Both the position numbers and the translations under genes were made by a program. A model generated the notes under the pieces. It had not been told where the DNA came from. It saw only the letters and a program-made list of their open reading frames with translations, and did not search any database. Source: Streptomyces diastatochromogenes (GTDB lineage: Bacteria > Actinomycetota > Actinomycetes > Streptomycetales > Streptomycetaceae). From it: DNA of 50,062 bases. This document shows positions 33,438-41,262 of this stretch, piece by piece; positions within the stretch are counted from its first letter, which is position 1; every line of letters starts with the position of its first letter. The stretch covers positions 1 through 50,062 of the forward strand of contig LRTP01001212.1 of the NCBI GenBank assembly GCA_001550305.1, in the 5' to 3' direction.

Positions 33438-33731
33438 GGGACCGTAGACCTCGACCCTGTCCGAAACTCGACGTACGTGGATGCAGTCGCCCGGGCACTC
33501 CTTCGCGGAGTCGGCGACATCCCGCAGAAGCGTCAGCGGTACGGGCGTTGTGGCGCCCGGGGCCTGCAGGAGCTCGTCCTCGGCGCTCTTCACGTAGGCC
33601 AGGCCGTCGATGTCCAGCTCGAAGACCTCCGGCGCGTACTGGGCGCAGATACCGTCCCCGGTACAGAGATCCTGGTCGATCCAGACCTCGAGAGCCTCGC
33701 TGTCGCCTGGGGCCTCCTGCTGCACGGTCAT
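33426..33731 (-). CDS. Small single-cluster ferredoxin
   Basis: 101 residues. WIDQDLCTGDGICAQYAP and CPGDCIHV give C-x5-C ... C-P spacing, as in 3Fe-4S or 4Fe-4S electron donors to cytochromes P450 in Streptomyces; a further Cys is four residues after the last ligand. Start ATG with AGGAG 5 nt upstream; the longer frame to 33893 lacks support. No P450 or reductase is adjacent, so the partner is unknown. It is divergent from arc. Confidence 0.9.
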   Translation of the reverse strand: MTVQQEAPGDSEALEVWIDQDLCTGDGICAQYAPEVFELDIDGLAYVKSAEDELLQAPGATTPVPLTLLRDVADSAKECPGDCIHVRRVSDRVEVYGPDAE

Positions 33732-33940
33732 TTCTCCTGCCGTTTCCTGCGTCGAGCGATCCGGAGACTGGGGAATCGGGCCAGCTCTGACGGGTGTTGA
33801 ACACGTCGACCCTACCTCCGCCCGCTTCCCGACCGTGTTCGGTGGGTATTCCCCTGGCGTGAGGGAGAGCGCAAGGGTGAAGATCGGACACACCTCGACA
33901 GTCTTTGTGATCTAGGGGTTTCAATCGACACCCACCCAGG

Positions 33941-33946
33941 TAGGGT
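33941..33946 (+). promoter_or_regulatory. Candidate -10 for arc
   Basis: TAGGGT, 38 nt upstream of the arc GTG. No good -35 is visible. Confidence 0.4.
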
Positions 33947-33984
33947 CTGGAAGCGTCCAGCTCCCCTTGGAGGAGGTGAGGACC

Positions 33985-35751
33985 GTGGCAGCCCACGACG
34001 ACGACATGAACCGCGGCATCCGCCCGGGACGAGGGTCCGATGACCCTGCCGGGCAGGTTGCCTACCTTGAGCAGGAGATCGCCGTCCTGCGACGCAAGCT
34101 CGCCGACTCTCCGCGGCACACGAGGATTCTCGAAGAGCGGATCGTCGAGCTGCAGACCAACCTGGCCGGCGTGTCCGCACAGAACGAGCGGCTCGCCAAC
34201 ACGCTCCGTGAGGCCCGCGACCAGATCGTGGCCCTCAAGGAAGAAGTCGACCGGCTGGCACAGCCACCGGCCGGCTTCGGTGTCTTCCTCACGGCGAACG
34301 AGGACGGCACGGCGGACATCTTCACAGGGGGCCGCAAGCTCCGGGTGAACGTCAGCCCCAGCGTGGAGCTCGAAGAGCTCAGGCGCGGCCAGGAAGTGAT
34401 GCTCAACGAGGCCCTCAACGTGGTCGAGGCCATGGAGTACGAGAGCGTCGGCGACATCGTCACCCTCAAGGAGATCCTCGAGGACGGCGAACGCGCCCTG
34501 GTGCAGGGACACACCGACGAGGAACGGGTGGTACGGCTCGCCGAGCCGCTGCTGGACGTCGTCATCCGTCCCGGAGACGCCCTGCTTCTCGAACCCCGTT
34601 CCGGCTATGTCTACGAAGTCGTCCCGAAGAGCGAGGTCGAGGAACTCGTCCTCGAAGAGGTCCCGGACATCGGCTACGAGCAGATCGGCGGCCTGGGAAA
34701 CCAGATCGAACTGATCCGCGACGCGGTCGAGCTCCCCTACCTCTACCCGGACCTCTTCAAGGAACACGAACTGCGGCCGCCCAAGGGTGTGCTGCTCTAC
34801 GGGCCCCCCGGATGCGGCAAGACGCTCATCGCCAAGGCGGTCGCCAACTCGCTGGCCAAGAAGGTCGCCGAGGTCACCGGCCAGGCCACCGGCAAGAGCT
34901 TCTTCCTCAACATCAAGGGCCCCGAGCTCCTGAACAAGTACGTCGGCGAGACCGAGCGGCAGATCCGCCTCGTCTTCCAGCGTGCTCGTGAGAAGGCCAG
35001 CGAGGGCACCCCCGTCATCGTCTTCTTCGACGAGATGGAGTCCCTCTTCCGCACCCGTGGATCGGGCGTCAGCTCGGACGTGGAGAACACCATCGTCCCC
35101 CAGCTGCTCGCCGAGATCGACGGCGTGGAAGGCCTGGAGAACGTGGTCGTGATCGGCGCCTCGAACCGCGAGGACATGATCGACCCCGCGATCCTGCGCC
35201 CCGGACGACTCGATGTGAAGATCAAGATCGAGCGCCCGGACGCCGAGGCCGCCAAGGACATCTTCGCCAAGTACCTCACACAACGCCTCCCGCTGCACTC
35301 CGACGACCTCGGAGAGCACGGCGGGGACCGGGCGGCCACCGTCCACGGCATGATCCAGACCGCCGTGGAACAGATGTACGCCGAGTCCGAGGAAAACCGC
35401 TTCCTCGAGGTCACCTACGCCAATGGCGACAAGGAAGTCCTGTACTTCAAGGACTTCAACTCGGGCGCCATGATCGAGAACATCGTCGGCCGCGCCAAGA
35501 AGGCAGCGATCAAGGCCTTCCTCGAGCAGAACCAGAAGGGCCTTCGGGTCTCCCACCTCCTCCAGGCGTGCGTGGACGAGTTCAAGGAGAACGAGGACCT
35601 GCCGAACACCACCAACCCGGACGACTGGGCCCGAATCTCCGGAAAGAAGGGCGAACGGATCGTTTACATCCGTACGCTCGTCACCGGAAAGCAGGGCGCG
35701 GACACCGGACGCTCCATCGACACGGTGGCGAACACCGGGCAGTACCTGTAA
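33985..35751 (+). CDS. arc: Proteasomal AAA ATPase (ARC/Mpa)
   Basis: 588 residues from a GTG behind GGAGGAGGTGAGG; the same length as the Streptomyces coelicolor protein as I recall it. Coiled coil (about 28-95) that captures Pup, OB domains (about 95-235), then the AAA module: Walker A GPPGCGKT (273-280), Walker B VFFDEMES (Asp349-Glu350), ASNREDMIDPAILRPGR. It ends in GQYL, the C-terminal tail with penultimate Tyr that docks into the 20S core. It unfolds pupylated proteins and feeds PrcAB. It ends at a strong terminator, then dop follows. Confidence 0.97.
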   Translation: MAAHDDDMNRGIRPGRGSDDPAGQVAYLEQEIAVLRRKLADSPRHTRILEERIVELQTNLAGVSAQNERLANTLREARDQIVALKEEVDRLAQPPAGFGVFLTANEDGTADIFTGGRKLRVNVSPSVELEELRRGQEVMLNEALNVVEAMEYESVGDIVTLKEILEDGERALVQGHTDEERVVRLAEPLLDVVIRPGDALLLEPRSGYVYEVVPKSEVEELVLEEVPDIGYEQIGGLGNQIELIRDAVELPYLYPDLFKEHELRPPKGVLLYGPPGCGKTLIAKAVANSLAKKVAEVTGQATGKSFFLNIKGPELLNKYVGETERQIRLVFQRAREKASEGTPVIVFFDEMESLFRTRGSGVSSDVENTIVPQLLAEIDGVEGLENVVVIGASNREDMIDPAILRPGRLDVKIKIERPDAEAAKDIFAKYLTQRLPLHSDDLGEHGGDRAATVHGMIQTAVEQMYAESEENRFLEVTYANGDKEVLYFKDFNSGAMIENIVGRAKKAAIKAFLEQNQKGLRVSHLLQACVDEFKENEDLPNTTNPDDWARISGKKGERIVYIRTLVTGKQGADTGRSIDTVANTGQYL

Positions 35752-35760
35752 AAGACAGGG

Positions 35761-35795
35761 CGGCTGCGGGTGCCCTCCACGGGTACCCGCAGCCG
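35761..35795 (+). terminator. Terminator after arc
   Basis: Perfect 11-bp stem (35761-35771 with 35785-35795), followed by ACTGCTTTTC. Confidence 0.85.
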
Positions 35796-35866
35796 ACTGC
35801 TTTTCGGGGCCACGGCTGGAGCAGAGCAATGACGCAAATGATCTCCCCACCAGCGCAGAGGCGTTC

Positions 35867-35872
35867 TAGGCT
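35867..35872 (+). promoter_or_regulatory. Candidate -10 for dop
   Basis: TAGGCT about 115 nt before the dop start; -35 not clear. Confidence 0.35.
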
Positions 35873-35986
35873 CTTTCGTACCGCCGAGTCGCGCGTTGCG
35901 GGGACGGGCACCGCACACGCACCGGAGCACCAGCGGTACTTGAGCAGCGCCCCCGACCGAGGGCGCCGCCGGGCAAGGAGGGCCGC

Positions 35987-37498
35987 ATGACCGTACGGCG
36001 AGTAATGGGCATCGAGACGGAGTACGGGATCTCCGTCCCCGGCCACCCCAACGCCAATGCCATGCTCACCTCGTCCCAGATCGTCAACGCGTACGCGGCG
36101 GCGATGCACCGGGCGCGCCGCGCCCGCTGGGACTTCGAGGAGGAGAACCCGCTGCGGGACGCGCGAGGCTTCGACCTCGCCCGCGAGGCCGCCGACTCCA
36201 GCCAGCTCACCGACGAGGACATCGGCCTGGCCAATGTCATCCTCACCAATGGCGCACGGCTGTACGTGGACCACGCGCACCCGGAGTACAGCGCTCCCGA
36301 GGTCACCAACCCGTGGGACGCCGTCCTGTGGGACAAGGCCGGCGAGCGCATCATGGCGGAGGCCGCGGAGCGCGCGGCCCAGCTCCCCGGCGCCCAGCCG
36401 ATCCACCTGTACAAGAACAACACCGACAACAAGGGCGCCTCGTACGGCACGCACGAGAACTACCTGATGAAGCGGGAGACCCCCTTCTCGGACATCGTGC
36501 GCCACCTCACGCCGTTCTTCGTCTCACGCCAGGTCGTCACCGGAGCGGGCCGCGTCGGTATCGGTCAGGACGGGCACGAGCACGGCTTCCAGCTCAGTCA
36601 GCGCGCGGACTACTTCGAGGTCGAGGTGGGCCTCGAGACCACGCTCAAGCGCCCCATCATCAACACCCGCGACGAGCCGCACGCGGACGCCGAGAAGTAC
36701 CGCAGGCTGCACGTGATCATCGGTGACGCGAACCTGTCGGAGATCTCGACCTATCTCAAGCTGGGCACGACCGCCCTGGTCCTGTCCATGATCGAGGACG
36801 GCTTCATCGCCGTCGACCTGGCCGTCGACCAGCCCGTGCGCACGCTGCACCAGGTCTCGCACGACCCCACGCTGAAGCGGCTCGTCACGTTGCGCAGCGG
36901 ACGCACGCTGACCGCGGTGCAGCTCCAGATGGAGTACTTCGAGCTGTCGCGCAAATACGTGGAGGAACGCTTCGGGGCGGACGCCGACGACCAGACCAAG
37001 GACGTCCTGGCCCGCTGGGAGGACACTCTCAACCGCCTGGAGAACGACCCGATGAGCCTCTCGGGGGAGCTCGACTGGGTCGCCAAGCGGGAGCTCATGG
37101 AGGGCTACCGACGCCGTGACGGCCTCGACTGGGACGCGGCACGGCTGCATCTGGTCGACCTCCAGTACGCCGACGTACGGGCCGAGAAGGGCCTGTACAA
37201 CCGTCTGGCGGCGCGCGGCAAGATGAAGCGGCTCCTGGACGAGCGGGACGTCGAGCGGGCCCGTACGAAGCCGCCGGAGGACACCCGCGCGTACTTCCGC
37301 GGGCGCTGTCTGGAGCAGTACGCGGACGATGTGGCGGCGGCCTCCTGGGACTCGGTGATCTTCGATCTGCCGGGCCGGGACTCGCTCCAGCGCGTCCCAA
37401 CCCTGGAGCCGCTTCGCGGAACGCGTAATCACGTCAAGGAGCTCCTCGACCGCTGCCGTACGGCGGAAGACCTGGTCAGGGTCCTGTCGGGCGGCTGA
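35987..37498 (+). CDS. dop: Deamidase/depupylase of Pup
   Basis: 503 residues. Carboxylate-amine-ligase fold related to PafA: MGIETEYGISVPGHP (nucleotide and metal site), an insertion near 42-80 corresponding to the Dop loop, RLYVDHAHPEYSAPE with catalytic Asp95, HLYKNNTDNKGASYGTHENY, FQLSQRADYFE, RPIINTRDEPHAD. Dop converts the C-terminal Gln of Pup to Glu and cuts Pup off substrates; the Pup here ends in Gln, so it is needed. AAGGAGG precedes the ATG. Confidence 0.97.
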   Translation: MTVRRVMGIETEYGISVPGHPNANAMLTSSQIVNAYAAAMHRARRARWDFEEENPLRDARGFDLAREAADSSQLTDEDIGLANVILTNGARLYVDHAHPEYSAPEVTNPWDAVLWDKAGERIMAEAAERAAQLPGAQPIHLYKNNTDNKGASYGTHENYLMKRETPFSDIVRHLTPFFVSRQVVTGAGRVGIGQDGHEHGFQLSQRADYFEVEVGLETTLKRPIINTRDEPHADAEKYRRLHVIIGDANLSEISTYLKLGTTALVLSMIEDGFIAVDLAVDQPVRTLHQVSHDPTLKRLVTLRSGRTLTAVQLQMEYFELSRKYVEERFGADADDQTKDVLARWEDTLNRLENDPMSLSGELDWVAKRELMEGYRRRDGLDWDAARLHLVDLQYADVRAEKGLYNRLAARGKMKRLLDERDVERARTKPPEDTRAYFRGRCLEQYADDVAAASWDSVIFDLPGRDSLQRVPTLEPLRGTRNHVKELLDRCRTAEDLVRVLSGG

Positions 37499-37552
37499 CC
37501 GGGCCGCCAGGGGCATCGGAGCCCGGGCGGCACAACGGGGTGGAAAGACGCG

Positions 37553-37586
37553 ACGTCCGGGAATCATCGAGGTGGCTCCCGGACGT
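37553..37586 (+). terminator. Hairpin between dop and pup
   Basis: Perfect 10-bp stem (37553-37562 with 37577-37586) with a 14-nt loop, then TTGTAGC. It probably ends dop transcription before the pup promoter. Confidence 0.65.
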
Positions 37587-37611
37587 TGTAGCAACTGCGG
37601 GGCCGATGTCG

Positions 37612-37629
37612 GACCCTGCTTGTAGGGTC
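37612..37629 (+). promoter_or_regulatory. Candidate pup -10 inside an inverted repeat
   Basis: TAGGGT (37623-37628) is part of GACCCT-6 nt-AGGGTC. Start would fall about 30 nt before the pup ATG. No -35 consensus is seen. Confidence 0.4.
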
Positions 37630-37664
37630 TGATCAAGAACGTCGAACCGAGCGGGGTGAGGGTT

Positions 37665-37883
37665 ATGGCGACCAAGGACACCGGCGGCGGACAGCAGAAG
37701 GCGACGCGTTCCACCGAGGAGGTCGAGGAGCAGGCGCAGGACGCGCAGGTATCGGACGACCTCAAGGAACGCCAGGAGAAGCTGAGCGACGACGTCGACT
37801 CGGTTCTGGACGAGATCGACGATGTCCTTGAGGAGAACGCAGAGGACTTCGTGCGCTCTTTCGTTCAGAAGGGTGGCCAGTAG
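37665..37883 (+). CDS. pup: Prokaryotic ubiquitin-like protein Pup
   Basis: 72 residues, disordered and acidic (MATKDTGGGQQ ... VLEENAEDFVRSFVQKGGQ). The C-terminal GGQ requires deamidation by Dop before PafA ligates it to substrate lysines. The region near 30-60 (LKERQEKLSDDVDSVLDEID) is the coiled-coil segment that binds ARC/Mpa. A GTG three codons upstream is open, but the ATG with GGTGAGG fits known Pup starts. Confidence 0.97.
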   Translation: MATKDTGGGQQKATRSTEEVEEQAQDAQVSDDLKERQEKLSDDVDSVLDEIDDVLEENAEDFVRSFVQKGGQ

Positions 37884-38046
37884 GCCGCTTTTCCCTTCGA
37901 TTCGAAGGCCTTACTCGGAGGCGACTGAGCGCCGGAAGGGCTGGGCGTGAAGTGCTGCTCGCGGTGACGGGAGACCGGGCCGCGGGCAGCCTGCGTCGGC
38001 GATGCCCGGCGCTCGAAGAGGTGCCGCCTCTTTCGCGGGGCTGCGC

Positions 38047-38090
38047 GTGATCAAAGGGCTCTGCGAGATCAAAGGGCCCGTGAGATCAAG
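38047..38090. repeat. Degenerate 17-18-bp repeats in the pup-prcB gap
   Basis: ATCAAAGGGC at 38050 and 38068 and ATCAAGG at 38085, each preceded by GTG or GAG. They lie where the first half of an endonuclease VII gene would be expected. Confidence 0.5.
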
Positions 38091-38107
38091 GCGGCTCCGC
38101 GTCATGA

Positions 38108-38326
38108 ATGGGGCTCTGCGTGATCGGTTTGAAAGGTCCCGCAGTTCATGTGGATCAACGCCACGAGACGGGTAGGGTCCGTGGCGTACTGTGCTTCAAC
38201 TGCAATTCGGCCATCGGCAAGTTGGGAGATGATCCCGACGCTGTTCGTCGGGCTGCCGCCTACTTGGAAGGATCCCCGTGGAAGCCAACACTCGTAGCAC
38301 CGGGCGTCTACCGGCTGCCTTCCTGA
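38108..38326 (+). pseudogene. 3' remnant of an endonuclease VII-type HNH gene
   Basis: The frame reads AVHVDQRHETGRVRGVLCFN, CNSAIGKLGDDPDAVRRAAAY and then WKPTLVAPGVYRLPS. This is the C-terminal half of the recombination endonuclease VII family, whose consensus here is H-V-D-H-D-H-E-T-G-R-V-R-G-x-L-C-x-x-C-N. The N-terminal half with its zinc-finger Cys pair is missing, the catalytic DHDH reads DQRH, and there is no ribosome site. The last 49 nt overlap the start of prcB, including its ribosome site, which would explain why this end survives. A short product from 38108 cannot be excluded but would lack a working active site. Confidence 0.75.
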
Positions 38327-39123
38327 CGCCCGGGTCGTCGTCCTTCATGGACTTCCTGTCCGAGCACCAGCCGGAGATGCTGCCAGGCAAGCGGCAGCTG
38401 CCGCCCGTCCAGGGCGTGATCGAGGCCCCGCACGGCACGACCATCGTCGCCGTCACGTTCCCCGGCGGAGTGGTCCTCGCCGGCGACCGCCGGGCCACCA
38501 TGGGCAACATGATCGCCCAGCGCGACATCGAGAAGGTCTTCCCGGCCGACGAGTACTCGGCGGTGGGCATCGCCGGTACGGCCGGTCTGGCCGTCGAGAT
38601 GGTCAAGCTGTTCCAGCTGGAGCTGGAGCACTTCGAGAAGGTGGAGGGCACCACGCTCTCCCTGGAGGGCAAGGCGAACCGGCTCTCCACCATGATCCGT
38701 TCCAACCTCGGCATGGCCATGCAGGGCCTCGCCGTGGTCCCGCTCTTCGCGGGGTTCGACGTGGACCGCGACAAGGGCCGCATCTTCTCCTACGACGTCA
38801 CCGGCGGCCGCTCCGAGGAGCAGGGCTACGCCTCCACCGGCTCCGGCTCGATCTTCGCGCGCGGTGCCATGAAGAAGCTCTACCGCGAGGACCTGACCGA
38901 AGAGCAGGCCACGACCCTCGTCATCCAGGCGCTGTACGACGCGGCCGACGACGACTCGGCGACCGGTGGTCCCGACGTCGCCCGCCGGATCTACCCGATC
39001 GTCACCGTGATCACCGAGGACGGTTTCCGCAGGCTCACCGACGACGAGTCCTCCGACATCGCCCGCGCGATTCTGGAGCGGCGTCTGGAGCAGCCGGACG
39101 GTCCGCGGGCCGCGCTGCTCTGA
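38278..39123 (+). CDS. prcB: 20S proteasome beta subunit
   Basis: 281 residues from a GTG with GGAAGG 8-10 nt upstream. A 53-residue propeptide (SSFMDFLSEHQPEMLPGKRQ lies in it) ends at HG, and the mature chain begins TTIVAVTFPGGVVLAGDRRA with Thr54 as the N-terminal nucleophile. Further Ntn-hydrolase blocks: SVGIAGTAGLAVEMVK-like region, VVPLFAGFDVDRDKGRIFSY, STGSGSIFARGAMKK. It forms the two inner rings of the protease chamber with PrcA. Its start codon lies within the endonuclease VII remnant. Confidence 0.97.
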   Translation: MEANTRSTGRLPAAFLTPGSSSFMDFLSEHQPEMLPGKRQLPPVQGVIEAPHGTTIVAVTFPGGVVLAGDRRATMGNMIAQRDIEKVFPADEYSAVGIAGTAGLAVEMVKLFQLELEHFEKVEGTTLSLEGKANRLSTMIRSNLGMAMQGLAVVPLFAGFDVDRDKGRIFSYDVTGGRSEEQGYASTGSGSIFARGAMKKLYREDLTEEQATTLVIQALYDAADDDSATGGPDVARRIYPIVTVITEDGFRRLTDDESSDIARAILERRLEQPDGPRAALL

Positions 39124-39181
39124 GCCCGGCTCCTTTTGCCAAGGTGACCCAGTGACTTCGACAGAAAGGGACGGATAACCG

Positions 39182-39928
39182 GTGTCGACGCCGTTCTATG
39201 TCTCACCCCAGCAGGCCATGGCCGACCGGGCGGAGTACGCCCGTAAGGGCATCGCCCGCGGTCGCAGCCTCGTTGTGCTGCAGTACGCCGACGGCATTGT
39301 GTTCGTCGGCGAGAACCCGTCCCGTGCCCTGCACAAGTTCAGCGAGATCTACGACCGGATCGGCTTCGCGGCCGCCGGCAAGTACAACGAATACGAGAAT
39401 CTGCGGATCGGCGGCGTGCGCTATGCCGATCTGCGGGGTTACACCTATGACCGTGATGATGTGACCGCCCGGGGTCTGGCGAATGTGTACGCACAGACGC
39501 TGGGCACGATCTTCTCCTCGGCCGCCGAGAAGCCGTACGAGGTGGAGCTCGTCGTCGCCGAGGTGGGGGAGACCCCCGAAGGCGACCAGATCTATCGGCT
39601 GCCGCACGACGGGTCCATCGTGGACGAGCACGGGTCCGTCGCGGTGGGTGGCAATGCCGAGCAGATCAGCAGTTACCTGGACCAGCGCCACCAGGACGGG
39701 ATGTCGCTGGCGGAGGCGCTGAAGCTGGCCGTGCAGTCGCTGTCGCGGGAGCCCAACGGGGGCGAGCGGGAGATCCCCGCGGAGCGCCTGGAGGTCGCGG
39801 TCCTGGACCGTACGCGTCCGCAGCAGCGCAAGTTCAGGCGGATCGTCGGGCGTCAGCTGGGCCGGCTGCTGGAGGAGGGCGGCGCGGAGACCGCCACGGA
39901 GGCCGAGGACGCCGAAGACGAGGAGTGA
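39182..39928 (+). CDS. prcA: 20S proteasome alpha subunit
   Basis: 248 residues from a GTG. MSTPFYVSPQQAMADRAEYA, then RKGIARGRSLVVLQYADGIV is the alpha-type N-terminus that gates the ring; GFAAAGKYNEYENLRIGGVR and YAQTLGTIFSSAAEKPYEVE follow. The C-terminal 20 residues are acidic and disordered (ETATEAEDAEDEE). No catalytic Thr, as expected. It is 58 bp behind prcB and is probably co-transcribed. Confidence 0.97.
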   Translation: MSTPFYVSPQQAMADRAEYARKGIARGRSLVVLQYADGIVFVGENPSRALHKFSEIYDRIGFAAAGKYNEYENLRIGGVRYADLRGYTYDRDDVTARGLANVYAQTLGTIFSSAAEKPYEVELVVAEVGETPEGDQIYRLPHDGSIVDEHGSVAVGGNAEQISSYLDQRHQDGMSLAEALKLAVQSLSREPNGGEREIPAERLEVAVLDRTRPQQRKFRRIVGRQLGRLLEEGGAETATEAEDAEDEE

Positions 39929-39941
39929 CCGTTCGTCCTCG

Positions 39942-39970
39942 CCCCGCCCGCCGGCTGCCGGTGGGCGGGG
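39942..39970 (+). terminator. Terminator after prcA
   Basis: 13-bp stem with one G-T pair (39942-39954 with 39958-39970) and a 3-nt loop, 13 nt after the prcA stop. Confidence 0.85.
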
Positions 39971-39971
39971 C

Positions 39972-40082
39972 GGGGCCGTGCCGGTACATCAGCCCGTCGC
40001 CGCCGGATCGGACGTTGCCCCATGGGGAGCCGTTTCCAGATCCGGACGTGAGCGACGGGCTTTGACGTACCGGCACGGCCCC
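39972..40082. repeat. 111-nt multi-stem inverted repeat between prcA and the LacI gene
   Basis: Nested perfect arms: 39972-39987 with 40067-40082 (16 bp), 39991-40000 with 40052-40061 (10 bp), 40003-40009 with 40039-40045 (7 bp), and an apical CCCC-AT-GGGG. It is too long for an ordinary terminator and has no ORF. It may be a structured RNA, a small mobile inverted-repeat element or an insulating double terminator. Confidence 0.75.
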
Positions 40083-40122
40083 TTTCGTGCGTCGGCGGCC
40101 GCGGGCGCGTGGGGTGTGCGGT

Positions 40123-41139
40123 CTACGGGGCGCCTGGTGGGGCTGTGGAGCCTCGTACGACCAGGTGTACCGGGATGTCGCCCACGGGGGGTGTTCGGCC
40201 GTCCAGGACGGCCAGGAGGGCTTCCATGCCGCGTTCGCCGAAGCGTTCCGCGTCCAGGCGGACGGTGGTCAGCTCCGGGTCGATGGCCTGGGCCAGGGCC
40301 AGGTCGTCCAGGCCCGTGACGGAGAGGTCCTCGGGGATGCGCAGGCCCAGGCGGCGGGCGGCCTTGTAGGCGCCTGCCGCCAGTTTGTCGTCGTCGCAGA
40401 CCAGGGCGGTGGGGCGGGGGCCAGGGGCGGCCAGGGCCGATCCCGCGGCGGCCACCGCGTCCTCGATGGAGATCGGGGCCCGGGTCGTGCGGAGGTCCGT
40501 GCCGGGGACCTCGGACAGGCGCTCGGCCAGTTCCCGGGCGCGTACCTCGAAGGTCCAGGACGGGATGTCCGCCGCCAGATGGAGGAAACGGCGGTGGCCC
40601 AGGGACAGGAGGTGCTCGGCCACCTGTCGTACGCCGTCCGTGATGTCGAGGTTGACGGTCGCCGCGCCCAGGCTGCCCTCGGGGTCGCTGTCGAGCATCA
40701 CCAGGGGGAGCTGGTCACCCCGGATGGCGGTCAGGGCGTCCGCGGCCATGGAGGAGGCGATGACGCCGTCCAGGGCGGCAGCCGCGGAGCCGAACGGGTC
40801 ACGCGCGGGGCCGATGCCCTCGGGGGAGGGGTACAGGACCACGCCGAAGCCGTGTTCCGCCGCGACGCGGGCCGCGCCGGTGTAGACCCCGGCGAAGAAC
40901 TCGGTGGTCAGCGCCGGGACCACCAGGAGGACCGTACGGGTGCGGCCCAGGCGCAGGTTGCGGGCGGCCAGGTTCGGGCGGTAGCCGAGCTCCTGGGCGG
41001 CCTCGCGGACGCGTTCCGCGGTCGTTTCGGAGACCCGGCCGCGCCACTTGTCGCCCAGTACGAGGGAGACCGCGGCCTGGGACACCCCGGCGGCCTGGGC
41101 GACGTCACGGCTCGTCGGGCGGGTGCTGCCTCGTGCCAC
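40123..41139 (-). CDS. LacI-family transcriptional repressor
   Basis: 338 residues from a GTG with AAGGAGCAGG upstream. N-terminal helix-turn-helix: TSRDVAQAAGVSQAAVSLVL, with RVSETTAERVREAAQELGYR and PNLAARNLR hinge. The periplasmic-binding-protein-like effector domain follows (TVLLVVPALTTEFFAGVYTG, DGVIASSMAADA, FLHLAADIPSWTFEVRARE, PTALVCDDDKLAAGAYKAAR, VTGLDDLALAQAIDPELTTV). It is divergent from an MFS gene, which it probably controls through the TACGTA pair between them. It sits as an insert between prcA and pafA. Confidence 0.93.
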   Translation of the reverse strand: MARGSTRPTSRDVAQAAGVSQAAVSLVLGDKWRGRVSETTAERVREAAQELGYRPNLAARNLRLGRTRTVLLVVPALTTEFFAGVYTGAARVAAEHGFGVVLYPSPEGIGPARDPFGSAAAALDGVIASSMAADALTAIRGDQLPLVMLDSDPEGSLGAATVNLDITDGVRQVAEHLLSLGHRRFLHLAADIPSWTFEVRARELAERLSEVPGTDLRTTRAPISIEDAVAAAGSALAAPGPRPTALVCDDDKLAAGAYKAARRLGLRIPEDLSVTGLDDLALAQAIDPELTTVRLDAERFGERGMEALLAVLDGRTPPVGDIPVHLVVRGSTAPPGAP

Positions 41140-41183
41140 CGGCGACCTGCTCCTTCGTCTGGACTCGCGGACTGGGCACATGG

Positions 41184-41210
41184 TACGTATGACACAGGGC
41201 GTTATACGTA
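41184..41210. promoter_or_regulatory. Paired TACGTA sites, candidate LacI-type operator
   Basis: TACGTAT (41184-41190) and ATACGTA (41204-41210) form an inverted repeat; each core is itself palindromic and their centres are 21 bp apart, two helix turns. They lie between the divergent regulator and MFS genes. Confidence 0.55.
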
Positions 41211-41262
41211 AAACCTCGTGTGCATGACCATCGGGCGTCACGCGTTACCGGAAGGGCATGAC

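Noticed and set aside
38173..38178. TAGGGT as a promoter for prcB
   Set aside because: The hexamer lies in the coding remnant of endonuclease VII where it encodes part of the conserved GRVRG block, so the match is explained by coding sequence.
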